This document shows positions 22,153-35,700 of a stretch of DNA of 64,000 nucleotides, piece by piece. The stretch comes from Heliopora coerulea (taxonomy: Eukaryota; Cnidaria; Anthozoa; Scleralcyonacea; Helioporidae), in NCBI GenBank assembly GCA_030142905.1, contig JASJOG010000017.1, positions 868,001-932,000 of the forward strand, written 5' to 3'. Made by a program: the position numbers and the translations under genes. The notes below the pieces were generated by a model, which ran no database searches, had not been told where the DNA came from, and saw only the letters and a list, made by a program, of their open reading frames with translations. Each line of letters opens with the position of its first letter. The stretch's first letter is position 1.

Positions 22153-23931
22153 CACATTCTAGCAGGTTTCTTGCTCGAGTTAAATTGTAAATCGCCCAAT
22201 GTAGTATGTGTGGATCGTGTTGATTGTTGTTTATTAGAGTTTCATTCACCTATTGTTTCATGTACAGCATTTTCGATAGAAAAAACGGCGACAACACAAA
22301 CTTGAAGTTCAAATGAATTGTTACCGGTGCAAACTATTTATGATAAACGTTACGTATACTTGATCGCTTTTGAAGTCGAATTTCTTTCATCGTTGGTTGA
22401 ACTGATGGAAAGGCTGTTTTGTGATTGTCCATTCATTATCTGGAGGCCAAGGTTTGCCGTTAATATGGTGGCGCTCAAATGGTCAACAACTTTGGCGCTG
22501 TAGTCCTCACTAGATTTATGATTTCGACTCAAGGCAAAACGGCGGGAACTTGTGAAACTCTACTGAGCTACGAAGGCCAGTTAGGCCACTACCGAAACTG
22601 GCCATGACTTGTGTCAATGTAGTAAGTAATACAAGGGCCTGAATGATTTGTTTACATAAAGAAAATTATAGAGTTAAAATCTCAAGTGGGGATTTTTTTT
22701 TCCCTTTGACAATCCTTGAAGCTGCACCTCAGTTTTCGCAATTATTATTCGCTTCATCATTTATATCCAAAATTGCCCGTCTATAATTTCCGCATGCATC
22801 TTTGCAGTGTAAACGCCGATATTAATCTTTACATAACCCGTTCATCCACCGATTTTCCACTCCACCATATATACAAGCTGAACTCAAAACCGTGCATCTT
22901 GTTAATGACCTTCGCAGTCATGTCAGTAGAACCCTGGACCAGATATCCCGGGCCTTGAGTTGGATTTCCGCCAAAAAGCCTTAAGTTATATTTTCCGCAA
23001 CAGGTCTATGTTAGGACTTGCCGGTTTTCTATCCATTGCACCAAATCAGAATCTCCCTTCTACAACTTTTTTCTTTCGAGGCACATTTCCCTGTTAGCGT
23101 GCGATTTGCGATTTACTTGTAAATGTCACAGAACGCCCAGGTAAAAGCGGTATGACAACAGCATTCGTCAGGACTAAAATCGTAAGGAAGTAGCAAGTAC
23201 GTGAGTCTTTAATATATCGGTGTGGTGTTTCAAGGGGATTTTTACCATTTTCCCAAAGAATGCTCTGATTGGTATCTCAATATATAATTAAATTTCATAA
23301 AAAGTAATTGTGAAAATCCCATAATCTTAACATGGACAACAAACAGAGAAGTTAAATAATAGTTCAATTGGATTCAGGCTCATAGATGTTTTTCTTACTT
23401 TCTCTTAATGTCACTGTCGAACGTTTTACGGATGAACGTATAAAAAAACAACAAAATTCGTTAATACATCAACCATTAAAAACAAATTGACCACTTAATA
23501 CTACGATGCAACTCAAAAAAAAATACTTAACGTCTTCACATTAAACTTAATTGGTTGACGTCGACAATAAATTTTCTGTTTCCTTTCCTTCATGAAATCT
23601 GCGCGTTCAAAAGTCACATATGGCAACCAAGAACATAAAGTAACAAAGCAGATTGGAAAGTAACAACTATACTAGGATTTTCTATTCCTACTTTTCAATA
23701 TTGTATCCCTTACGAATTATTGTTTTTCATTTCAAGCCCGTTGAAATGAAGGGAAGATGGAGCATTAGTAGCTTTTCCTATCAGAGGTGCCAGTTGTCCA
23801 ACGGCACTTTTACTGGTTTTGGTTTTCTAGTCCAGGCTATGTTTGACAGCGTCATTTCCTGGATGACCATCAATGCAGTCAAGCTTTTCGCACCAAACGA
23901 TGGTATAGGGAACCAGCTGCCAGATGAAAGG

Positions 23932-24347
23932 TCATCTTTTCTCCACATCAGTGCTCCTTTTTGCTGCCATGTGTTCTTTAATAATCATGTCACTCAGTCC
24001 CAGTTCGTCGTTCTGTTCTTGGGTTCTTTCGTAATGCTCAATGGTCATGTTTGGGTCTTCATCTGGTGCATACACATTCTATTATCGTCAACAGAACTAT
24101 TATCACTATTATCATTAAATATATGGTTACATATTAAATGGTTAAAGCTCACAAAAACTTCTAAACTGCACCAATCAACTGTAACAACCCACAACAACAA
24201 GAACAAGAGAAGTGGCTTCAACACAAATACATTTCGGACAACAGAAATATTAATGTAAATATTTTACGATTAAACGTCCATACTAACTGCCATATATATA
24301 GATTATATATATACAAACTGCTACATATATAGATTATATATATATAG

Positions 24348-24385
<38 letters not shown>

Positions 24386-26666
24386 TAAATACGAAAGACA
24401 AAAATTTTGCTGTCACTACTCTGAGTTTCACGCGCTCAGGCGATCATCAGGCAACTGACAGATAAGATTTAATTATTCATATATATACAGGTGACAAAAG
24501 TTTAAAGGAAGTGTTTGGTTACATGTCGGCATTTGCTGAATAGTTCGGACCGTCTGTTCAAAATGTTTTTCCCTTGTCTCTTTAGGATAAACAATTTTTC
24601 TTCGAGGCACAGGCGACATTTTCTTGATGCTGCCTTGTATGATGGAATTTGTTTGATGATATCCCACGCGATTGTGTATTTGCGTTTGTTGTCTTTCAGG
24701 TTCCAAATGTGCTTTGAAAGCTCGGTTTCGTTTAAGTATTTTTTGTTGTTGAGCGATTTACAGTGATTTCGGTATCTGGTTTTGAAGTCGTTACCTGTTA
24801 CACCTATGTATGTCTTCGTCTCGTTGTTGTCAGTGGTCGTTACTCTTGCCTTGTAAAGGACGCTGGTTTGTAGGCAAGTGCCTTTTACAGGACATTGTTC
24901 AGGGTTTCTGCAGTTACATAGTCGAGTGTTTTTTGTGCAAGGTGGTTTCTCTTGATTGTCGTGTCGCTTCAGTATTGTATTGTTGTGCCTTTTAATAAAT
25001 GTTTCCATGTTATCGCTGCAGCTGTAACTAACACGGATAGTGTGTCTGTTGAATAGTTTGTGTAGTCTGTTGTTTGGCGGGAAGTGTTTGTCGATTAGTT
25101 GCAAGAAGTCGCGTGCGATGTTAGTTTTGACGTTTTTGCTGTAGGGTGGATTATACCAGGTTACGTTGCGTTGTCTTCTGCGTTGGGTTTCAGTTTGGAT
25201 GTGAGGTTTGTGTTTCAGTTCAGTGTTGAAGTTGCTATGCTTCAAGGCGTTGTTGTACGTTTGTGCTGCTTCGTCAAATGCTTCTTTGTTGCAAGATAGC
25301 ACGTTAATTCGTCGGTTGATAGAGTGGGGAAGTTCTCGTATAATGGAGGGTGGATGGTTTGATGAGCGGTTAATGTAAATAGGTTCGTCGTTGGGTTTTC
25401 TGTAGGGTTTGTAAGTACCGTTAGTCAGGTCGAATGTCAAGTCGAGGAAGTTGGAGCGTTGCTGGTTCGTCAGAATAGTAATTTTAAGTCCGAGGTCATT
25501 AAATGTGCTGATGAGTTCTTTCCTTTCCTTGTCGCAAAGTCTTCCTGAGCGTGTGTTGACAACTGCTAGGCCATCGTCGCGGTATAATCCGACGCGTTGA
25601 GCGCGTGAAACTCAGAGTAGTGACAGCAAAATTTTTGTCTTTCGTATTTACTTATTCGCTCTACCAGCAACGGTATTGAGCGCTCTATATTTTCATATCA
25701 ACGCTGTAACCTTCGTGGTACTCATCATTGCTGTATATATATATATATATATACATAACTGCTAATTTTCAGTCAGTAAATCTGATGATGGAAAATCTCG
25801 AGTATCTAGATATTTTAAGAGCCAACCGGGACCTGTAGCGAAAATGCAACTTTTGGCCTTCCGGTTGGGAATCGAACTCGCGACCACGCGAGTCGAGTGT
25901 GATGCTCTGCCAACTGAGCTAAAGAGGCTGTTGCCGAAAGCATGGCCAAAAGTTCAGTATTTTTATATATATAATATATAATATAATATAATATATATGT
26001 TGTACGTCTTAGACACGTACATAAACTTATAAGTATATACATATCATTTGACTCCTATAGGCTTTCGCAGGAAACCAGTGTCTTGTTCTATCGTTTTCTG
26101 ACAGAGTACTACCTTTAAACTCTTTGTCGTTCTTTCAGAACTCCCAACGTTGAACTTGATTTTTGATAGTACACACACAAATTAGTAAGTTATCATAAAG
26201 CTTTATCAAGGTTTTAGTTTTTTTCCTTTTTACTTGTTTTCAGCTTTCGTAAAAGAGTCCTCAAATAATTTGCTGTTTAAACGTCGAGGAACATTTGGGC
26301 CTAATGTCGTACTACAAACGAAGTTGGATGATAAATATTCAAATGTACGTATCTATGTTTGTACGTATGAACCTAATTACGTACGTATATATGCACACAT
26401 GTATGTAGATACGTATTTTAGTATGTAGGTAGGTAGGTAGGTACGTTCGTATGTATGTATGCATGCATGCTTGCATGTGTGTATGTAGGCAGGTATGTTT
26501 GTAGTTTGGTAGGGCATTAGGTAGGTAGGTAGGTTGATAGGGAGGTAGGTAGTTAAGTAGTTAAATAAGTAGGTAGGTAGGTAGGTTGGTAGGTAGGTAG
26601 GTAGTTAGGTAGGTAGGTAGTTAGGTAGGTAGGTAGGTAGGTAGGTAGGTAGGTAGGTAGGTTGGT

Positions 26667-26724
<58 letters not shown>

Positions 26725-29700
26725 ATACGTACGTAGGTAAGTAGGTAGGCAGGAAGGCAGGCAGGATGGTAAATGGGCAGGTACATGTAGATAAGTTTGT
26801 ACATTTGTACGAGTAAATGGATGAGATGAGATGAGATAGAATATGCACATACGTACGAGACGATCACAAATAAAAATCAATATATATACAAACGATCAAA
26901 TGACCAAAAGAAAGCTTATCCTATTAAAGCACAATTCTTAAGAACCAGCAAAAATCGTGATTTACGTTAAACTAACCTGTAGGTAACTATTACCAGATGG
27001 GTCATCTAAAACCACGTGTATGTCAAGCCACTCGCCTTTGATTATCTACGAATAAGTAACAAGATCGAAGAAAATGTACGATGAAAGAGCTGAGAGAAAT
27101 GTTTAGATCTTAAAAAAATACACATGGCTATTTGAATCGGCGAATGAAACTCAGGGGAAATAACATGAGCTGATAGCCTTCTGTAACAACCGCGCCTAGA
27201 ACGGTAATGTTCTTTTACTTTTTAGTTTCAAAGGCTGAAAGAGAAGCAGCATTTAGGAACATTTCTTTCCTTAAGGTGGCTCCCTAGAGTTTCCATTCTT
27301 ACTTACTGCAACTATTACGGTCTGCATATACGGGAATATCTTGTTTTAAAATAATTGTGAATTCAGTACGGAGTGCATAAAACTAAAGGAGTGTCTTGGA
27401 TTTGAGAAAGATATCTAATGGTGTAATTATCGATTGTTTCCACGGGAACAATTGCCTTGGAACTGGAATGTTTTCAAGATTATCACAGCTAAGACAAACT
27501 ATCTTGGTGTTTCTTCGGGTGATATTTTCTGAAAATTGTTCTCAGGATAGATATTTCACTGAAGAATAACACAGCAAAATTTTACGGTGATTTTGAAAAG
27601 TGATTTTTGTTTTTTATCATCTGGAGTTAGCCGACTTTAAAAAATCTGTCTTCTGAAAAATTTTGAAAAATAGATGTTACTACGCTTAGTCAGTTTGGTT
27701 TATTTTCTACGTTAAAAATAAATTGACCGAAGCAAACATTTAATATGTAGTATTTGAAATGACGTAGACGGTCCTATCGTGTTGAATAACAACTCGACAC
27801 TCCTACAATCTACACATGCGTATCAAGCCACATTTAGTAACAAATCCTCCATTGAAAATCATCCTAAGGAACTACTTTAAGACGATTTTCGACCCTACAG
27901 CGTATTAACATTAATTGATGAACACTTCCAAAATATTTTATTATTATATGTTCATTTATTTAAGTGCACAGATATTCAACTAACCAATGAAAATCCATTT
28001 TGTAGCTTAAATTTGTAATGATTCATCAGCCCACATAACCACTGTCCCCTGCCTTAACATCACCACAAATCCCGATTGAGCCAACCACCCAACTTACCCC
28101 TCAGAAAGGCCTTACTGATTTGGTTATTTTCTAAGTTGCAAAGTTTGTAAAGAAGATTCGCCAGCCAATGTAATAAATACCGTATCCAGTTTCTCCACAA
28201 ACAACTTCAGATTTTCCGAGTCTTTTTGTAAGGAGGGAGCATCGCCAAAACCAAATGGGTACTGCTGCTGGATCTAGAGGACAATGAAATCTGTAAATAT
28301 CGACTGCTGAACAAAGACCTCAAAGAACGTTAAAAACTCAGCTTTGTGTGGTTTTTCAAACGCACTTCTCGGTGCTTTGGACCTTGAACCAAACCCTATA
28401 ATGAATGTTTTTCAAATTACTTTGAGAATTAATCTGTCTGAAGTCAAATTCCGTAAATTTTATCAGCAATAAATACCTGAACAAGTGTAACTTGAAGAGA
28501 AAGTTTTATGATTTACCTATACCGATGAAGTCAACTCCTAACGTTGACTTGAGAAGGATTGAGCTCGATATCTCGACTGGTAAATCAGCGGTCCGAAAAT
28601 CCGAAGATGCGAGTTCGAGTAAGCAAACTATTCGAGTTGAGTTCAGCAGTGTAGGATGATTCTCGCATGGAATCTAACGTAACTTGCCTCTGCAAGGTAA
28701 CTAAGACACACACATATAGCTATAGAATGTGTGAGTTGTCTTCATCTTAGTTTATGAATGATATAGCTGACGTCTAAAGACGTAGCTAACATTTTGAGAA
28801 AGAAATAAAGTAATAAACGAAACGCGTCATCCCTTGTTTTTGTAGCTGCGCTCTTTTCAACATTAGATTTATTATCGATCAGAGTATCGGACAGAATAGG
28901 AGGCGGTTACGCAAAATTCGTGGTAGAAACAGCCGCTAGCCACCTTATGAAACACCTGGAAAACAATTACTGTAAATGTACTAGAATTACCAATTTCCAC
29001 GTGTTTTACAAGTATTTTTCGTGCTCCTTCGACCTATAATGCGCCCTTACAACTTGATCGAAGGAAGTGGCAACTCTTTTATCTTTACATGATATACTTC
29101 ATAATCTGAACTTAAGCACACTCAAATATACTTAATTGTGTTAAATGCCTAATTCACATGGTAGTATTTCCCCTTTGGGTCAAAATCTTCCAACAAATAA
29201 CATTCATCCAACGAAATTTTTCCTCCTACTGTCCGATGCACAACAGAAGTACAGAACATTTCAAAAGTATTCACATACGATATGAGAGCAACCGACATCC
29301 TCACAATATTACGACCCTAACAATCATAATGAAAGACACCCTCCTCCGTCAATTGCAAAGCAACTTTAAGGTATTGTGACGTTCGACTTGTCGAGCAACC
29401 TAATTTTGTTTAGCGTACATACACTTTCTTTCACGTTGACAAAAAGACCTTCCAGAGTAGTGAATCGCCCACCCAGCGTACCACTCTGCAACTCAAACTC
29501 CAGTTCTGGTATTTTAAGGGCACAAGTATCCGACTAAAGAAATAGAAAGATAAATAAAAATTAAATAATTAATAAAACAAAACAAAACAAAAAAACCCAA
29601 AAGACAACGATGTGAAAACTATTCTCAAATCAATTCGTTCGTTATATTTTATCATTTTAAACTTTATTTGCATCAAATTATTTAACCAATCAATCTATGA

Positions 29701-32700
29701 TACTCATAATCAAAATAGCAAAAATAATAATCACAACAAATCAATACTAATTTGTTATCATCACATTTGCGACAGCAACAAATCATTCTCAATTAAGAAT
29801 TAAAAGTTAATTAAATCAATTGATTGACCTCGAATCCTGCTCAAAATCCATTCTACCGCTTCTGGAGCGATTGTAAAATCTGATTAGTTGTCGATAGAAA
29901 GTATGAAGTAAATGGTTTGAACCCGGGAGGATTGGTAGAAAGTAAGGATGAGCCGATTAATCGGCCAATTTGAAATAATCGATAATCGGCCGATTATTCC
30001 TAATAATCGGCAAAATAATCGGTGCTTTAACTTTTTCACGAACGACGCAAGCGCATGCCCTGAATCCGTAATTTCATACGGATGAAAACAACAATAGTTG
30101 GTTTCACGCAATGAAATTTGAGTATCCAGTTCGATCCAAGCATAAAGTGGACGATTTTGGCAGTTATCAAACGAGAATGTTGCCACAAATCCGCAACAAG
30201 TGCAAGTTATGTTAAAAATCGTTTCCAAGTGCGTGTTATACACATATTTCTACTACAACATTGTTGTGTTAAAAATCACTTTATGTAACATTACCTTTAG
30301 CCATTAAAATCTTTTTCTTGCGATAATTGCGTAGTGCATAGCGTTGTACTTATAAAACTATGAGTTCAATCGTTCTTGTAGTATGAAGTATGAATTAGGG
30401 GCAAATACAGACGAACATGAATCCTGAAATCAATCAAATCATTTGTGCGCAGCACTATTGCTGTTTCGGCGTATCTTCGATTGTTTAAACAACCAAAACC
30501 CGCACAGTGATCATCAAAAACCATTTCTGAAATATTTGAAAAATGTTATATGTTCCTATCAATCCCAGCAATCCCGTAAAATATTGCAAAACTGAGCGGG
30601 GGCTGGTAACCTGGCAACAAACCAATAATCGGCATATACCGATTAATCGGCCGATTATTTGTATTAATCGGCTTCAATAATCGGCCAATTTGATAATCGG
30701 CTGATCCTTAGTAGAAAGGAAGTAAAAGACAAAAGCAAGAGACTAGTCAAGCTAAGATGTAGGAACTGAACATGGGACATTGAGTGAAAAAAAGTACTTT
30801 GCAACTACCTTCAACACATCTCTGCTGAGGTCTGTAATGTCGGTTACTTTCAAACTTATCTTGGTGCCTTTTTCTTCAATTCCGGCTGTATAAAGGGAAA
30901 GCACAGATACGTTATAGCTACACTTAAAATCGATAAACTTGCAAAGTTCGTGCTTTTCAACTTTGGCACGTTTACTTCACATTTAAGCAAGTCTATAAGC
31001 CAGAATGTTTTGAGAAATCTTAGTCACCTCCTGATTTTACTTCATTTGAGCGTTTTCCACAAACGTTACACGATGTTGCCATAAGGATGACTTGTTTGAA
31101 GAAAGGAATTTCTGGAAATTATAGGTCAAGAGCATGTAACAAGCGATAAAGGATGTAAGGAAGGATTTTCTAACGATTTTTCATGGTATGTACCTCTTTA
31201 ACACACTACAACCATTATGATTGTTTGAAATCACAAGGTTACTGTCGATTTTTATCATTAGCATACAAATTTATTACATAAGTACATTGTTGTCCTTAAA
31301 CATCAATTAAGAAATGCCAAATGGATATCCTTGTTTGGACACTGTGATCCAAACACTTGGGATGTCGCTCGACTTTCGACAAGCTCAAAACACTCGCCTA
31401 GCGGTTCGTGTTTTTTTGAGCTTTTTTCAAGTCTCGCCAAATCTGGCGTGTTTGAATCACAGTATCCGAACACGGGAATCCATTTGGTATTTAGTTTATA
31501 AAGTAACGAAAGATGAAAAGCAGTTAACTTGATAAATATAACGATGGAGTAACCAATTCTCCCGAAAATCCTCAACTACCAATCAGAAACGAGCATAAGA
31601 AGATCGAACCCTGGTTAGCAAAGCGTAGCCGCTTCAACGCAGTGACAAAAAGGACAAGTGATTTTTTAAGCTATTTGAAGGTCGAGCAACATACCAAGTG
31701 TTTGAATCACAGTATTGAAACACACAAAAACCGTTACGTGTTTCTGTCATAAAATAATAAGACTGAACGTGCAAAACAAACTTCAGCGCACTTTTGGCGG
31801 GAAATTTTCCGTGTTTGGAATTGTTGAAGTAGAATTTTTGAACGGTCAGGAGCAAGTAAAACAACGACACATAGTAGCACATTTGGTCTACAGTAAACAC
31901 GCACATTTTATTCCTAATGAATATTTTAGAAAGTGACTGATCATTGCTCTCTCATTATTTAACCTAGCTCCTCAACCACTCTCTCATTCCTATTTTTACT
32001 GAGAAAAAATAAGACGCCTTCGTTACGAACTGCAGCACGTAAAGTTAAATTGAACCCTTTAGGTTAACTGTCTTTAATCCTTAAAAGGATACCAACTGCT
32101 TTCATGTTGGTTGTCGCTGGACTTTGACAATTCGAGCAGTTTGTCGGAAATTCCAAAACCTAGAAAATGTTAATGCACTTGTAGAAATACTGGTTCATAA
32201 GGAAACAACGTGATAAGAATGTTGTTCGAACTAGACCTGAAAAAGGTCAATTGAATATAGGCCTACTCGTCTTGACTTTGTTACAGGTGGTAAGCCTTTT
32301 CGGTCTCCATATATTGTTAATAGATCAAATGTCGCAGACGAATCGAATCAAAAGTTAAATTTAGGCATGGGTGATGGAGGGTGTTTGTCAATAAAATTCG
32401 GTTACGCCCAACTCTCCGAGATTATGACATAACATCCCCAGAAAATTCTGCAAGCACTTTTCATTACCTTAGCGCGATATGTGTTATGTGGTTTGTTTCG
32501 GTAGTCAGTTCTCACCTCTTCATTGAAGTCTAAGTCTTGAGGCGTGTCTTCTTCACGGGCTAAATAAAGAAGAAAATCTTTATCATCTCAAATTGGTCCC
32601 TCCCTCTCCCTTACTTCCCTCCCTTCCTCGCCGCCCACCCTTCACTCCTTTCCTTTTTTCCTTCCTTTCGTTTCCTTTTCTTCCTTCACTCCCGTTTTCT

Positions 32701-35700
32701 CCCCACTGCTTCCCTTCCCTTCCTTCGTTTTCCTCCCTTCCTTCACTTTCTTTCCTTCCTTCTTCTTCCTTTGCCTCTTCTTCCTTTGCCTCTTTTTCCT
32801 TTGCCTCTTCTTCCTTTCTCTCTTCCTCCTTTCATTCCTTTCCCTTTCCTTTCCTTTCCATTTGTTTGTTCCTTCCTTCTTTCCATCCTTATCTTTTCTC
32901 CTCCAGGTTCATTATCCTTTTCTCTTTCTCACTTACTTCCTCCTCATAAACTCCAATCAGTTTAACCAACTTTATTTCACTAAACACGATATACAGTAGA
33001 CATTAACTCACCTTCGTTCTCTGGTAATTCATCAACTTGTTGAGAGCTTTTGTGGATTCCTAATTTGTTGTCTTGTTCTTCTGTCCTGTCATATTTTGTA
33101 ACGGTCATAGCTTGGTCATTTTTTGGTGCAAAGGGGTTCTCCACGAAGCTGTTACCCGAAATATCGTCAAGCATGAAAGTAAAAGATGATTCCCCGTTCT
33201 TGTACTTCCCGAGTTCGTGGATGAAATGATCGATCTTTTCAGCAGTCTCAGGATCAACAGCCTACATCATAATAAATGTCAGTAACAGACACAATAAGGA
33301 CAGTCGACATGTACGGGATTTACAAGGCAAGCCGAAGAAAAACCCATACATTTCGGACGCGAATGCTTTTTATTGTTTATAAGAAGACATCTAAATAACC
33401 AAGTGTTTTTCCCGACTTTTTTTGAAATATAGGCCATTTTCACCCAGTAAAACGTTGGAAAATTAATGTAAATCGACACGAATCTATGAGAAATATACTA
33501 CCAATCACATAGTCTTTTTTAAAACTTCATGAATTATTAGAGCATTATACGTACATTTAGTTAATCCAGTAAAATTGACAAACAGGCAAGCAAATTTTTC
33601 CTCCACTAGAATTGCCGACCAATGGTGTTTTCTAATCTTTTCATGGTACTGCTGCAGTTTGGCAGACCCACCTTGCCACTGGTGTTTTGCTGTCGGTTCA
33701 ACAAACAAGAAAGCGAGCTTTTGGAGCGAAATTTAAACATCAAAGCTCAGTGTTCTCACGACGGAACCTAAAATGCCACTAGTTTATGGAGATATATGCA
33801 AATTTGAAAAACATAAGAATACTTTGCGAGGACTTAACTATTCGAAAAAGGCTTACATTGTTTGACCACCTCGCTAAAATCCTACCAATACCACCGTTTC
33901 ATCATCAACGTCAAGCTTTATTTCCGGACAAAACCCTGACCCTAATTGAATGTAGATAATAAGAAAGTAAATAGCTTTTGTCTATCGACGATACTCTTTG
34001 TCTCTGTCATTTCAAATAATCAAATGTATACGTAATTTCAGATGAGTTGGTATGCATAATTTTCCAGCCGAACCCTGCCTTGTTTACCCACTGAGCCCGC
34101 AACAAAGACCAGCAATAAGATGGGTCCACTAGACTGCAGAAGAGCCCAAATCCCATGCTATCACGGTAGTTTCCCCTAATTTGACTTATCCAAGCCCAAT
34201 ACCGCATAATATGCACAGCAATACATTCTGTTCACTGCACATTGGTGTTCCAATGCATTTGCTTCCGTGGTTGTGTTGCCTTTTTTAGCTCACTAGATTG
34301 CTGTACTGTACTTTCTTATGATCTGTACGTCGATGTTTTTATTTCGAGAAAAATGTGCTATTTCTTCGAGTTCAGAAGTTAATTTCGATGTGACAACGAA
34401 GACGTTCATTTTGCAATTCCAGTTCATTGAACCAGAAAAACAAGCTTGTTAACTCTCATTGCTTTCGAAATTGTCTTATAAATAGTGAATCAACAGTAGA
34501 TTTTAAAGACTGAACTTTAACGCTCATCATGTTACCCCACAGCACATGTTTACTGGGACTCTGCACCGACGTGTAAAACTAAAAAGGTTGACTGCTACCA
34601 GCCATGAAACCTTTGGTGTTGGATAATAAATGAAGAAAGGTGAATAACGGCCCGTACGCGACATTAGGGAGTTTAAGCTAACACTAGCCGGGAATACCAG
34701 CGAGTTCTTGCAATTCAATCTTTCGGGAATGCCAAAGTGTTCTTGCAATTGAGTCTTTCAGTAAAAACGAAAGGAATAAATAATTCCAAAAACAAAAAAT
34801 AAAATATACTCCGAATAATCATCTTGTAAAATTGTACGTTTAATTGTACGTTAAATTGTACGTTTATTTGTCTTGCACGTTTATTCTTGCATCCTTAACT
34901 TGAATCTTGCTTTTTAAAACATGATCTTTTTCGGAGTACGTTTTAGTCTTTATTTTATGAAATTGTCGGCAGGTAATGGTTTTTGAAATTAGTCCTGGTA
35001 CCATTACTAACGAGAGTATTTTCATGTTCGTATGACAACGTTGACCCTTCGAACGTGGAAAGCTGACAGTCACCTAACATACCTGAACTGGCTAGGTTTA
35101 TCCAGAACAGAGCTATGGAAACAACATTCGCTTAACAAATACACTTCATTTTGTCTGTTCACTCGAAGACTCACAGTGATCCATTAACGGTAGTAGAGTA
35201 AGTCACTGATATTCTTACAACGTAACGTTTCTTAAGCGTTAATGACTAAACAGAAATATATATATATATATATATGAATTGAATACTTGTAATCCAGGCA
35301 TAGTAATGTTATGATTTTTGTTCTCCGGATTTGTGTTTAAACACAAATCCGAAGTTAAACACAAATCCGGACAAATCATAACATATATATATATATATGA
35401 GGAGAGGATTTGATACGATCATATTTATATATACGAAAAATCTGACTGCCCCAGCCGGGAATCTAACCCAAGGTCTCCGAATCTACGCATCGGTGCTCTG
35501 ACCTCTGAGCTACTGGTGGCCAATTGGTGGCCACTTCATGGTGGCCAATTCAGTATATATGAAAATTTCTGACTGTCCTGACCGTGTCTCAGTAGTTCAG
35601 AGGTCAGAGCACCGATACGTAGATCCGCAGACCTTGGGTTCGATTCTCGGCTAGGGCAGTTAGATTTTTTGTATATATAAATAAAAATAGAAATCTCTTT

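Larger units (their letters stand above)
19643..23931. other. intergenic region between the MYND gene and ZPR1 3' end
   Basis: 19643-20000 is the presumed promoter flank of the second MYND gene. Beyond it only a 128-bp MITE (21357-21484) and a pogo-type terminus (22025-22152) stand out. A GC-richer patch at 20577-20690 with local dyad symmetry may be another repeat but was not classified. Confidence 0.5.
24381..25655 (-). mobile_element. young Penelope-like retroelement, 5'-truncated, with inverted terminal repeats
   Basis: Terminal arms 24381-24438 and 25598-25655 are identical inverted repeats, 58 of 58 bases when compared by eye. The body between them is the 3' part of a Penelope-like element joined to an inverted copy of its own terminal repeat. 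Penelope-like elements are known for such LTR-like ends in direct or inverted arrangement. It lies in the last intron of ZPR1, in the same orientation as the gene, next to a (TA)n tract. Confidence 0.88.
35426..35680. repeat. palindrome built from two inverted tRNA-like sequences
   Basis: The left half at 35426-35520 (minus-strand tRNA-like) and right half at 35577-35680 (plus-strand) are inverted copies sharing CAGAGGTCAGAGCACCGAT and GACCTTGGGTT. Both ends run into TATATA. A spacer of about 55 bp holds two GTGGCCA repeats. It is the same architecture as the palindrome at 112-571, with a different tRNA-like core. It lies in ZPR1 intron 4. Confidence 0.8.

Noticed and set aside
23653..24258. 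201-codon plus-strand frame
   Set aside because: Overlaps the antisense of the last ZPR1 exon and has no motif of its own.
25777..25812. Second hammerhead core (CTGATGATGGAAAA)
   Set aside because: No stem II can form between CTGATGA and the A-run, and no GAAAC box is in place.
25855..25928. Functional tRNA gene
   Set aside because: D-arm and box motifs are present, but the T stem and part of the acceptor stem fail to pair.
26421..26770. CRISPR-like array
   Set aside because: Contiguous tetranucleotide repeats without spacers; the genome is eukaryotic.
26553..26880. Three overlapping minus-strand frames encoding Leu-Pro-Thr-Tyr and Leu-Pro-Ala-Cys repeats
   Set aside because: They are produced by the GGTA/GGCA satellite; all frames are open because the unit lacks stops.
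32593..32949. 118-codon Pro/Ser/Phe-rich frame
   Set aside because: Translation of a CT-rich low-complexity tract in a ZPR1 intron.
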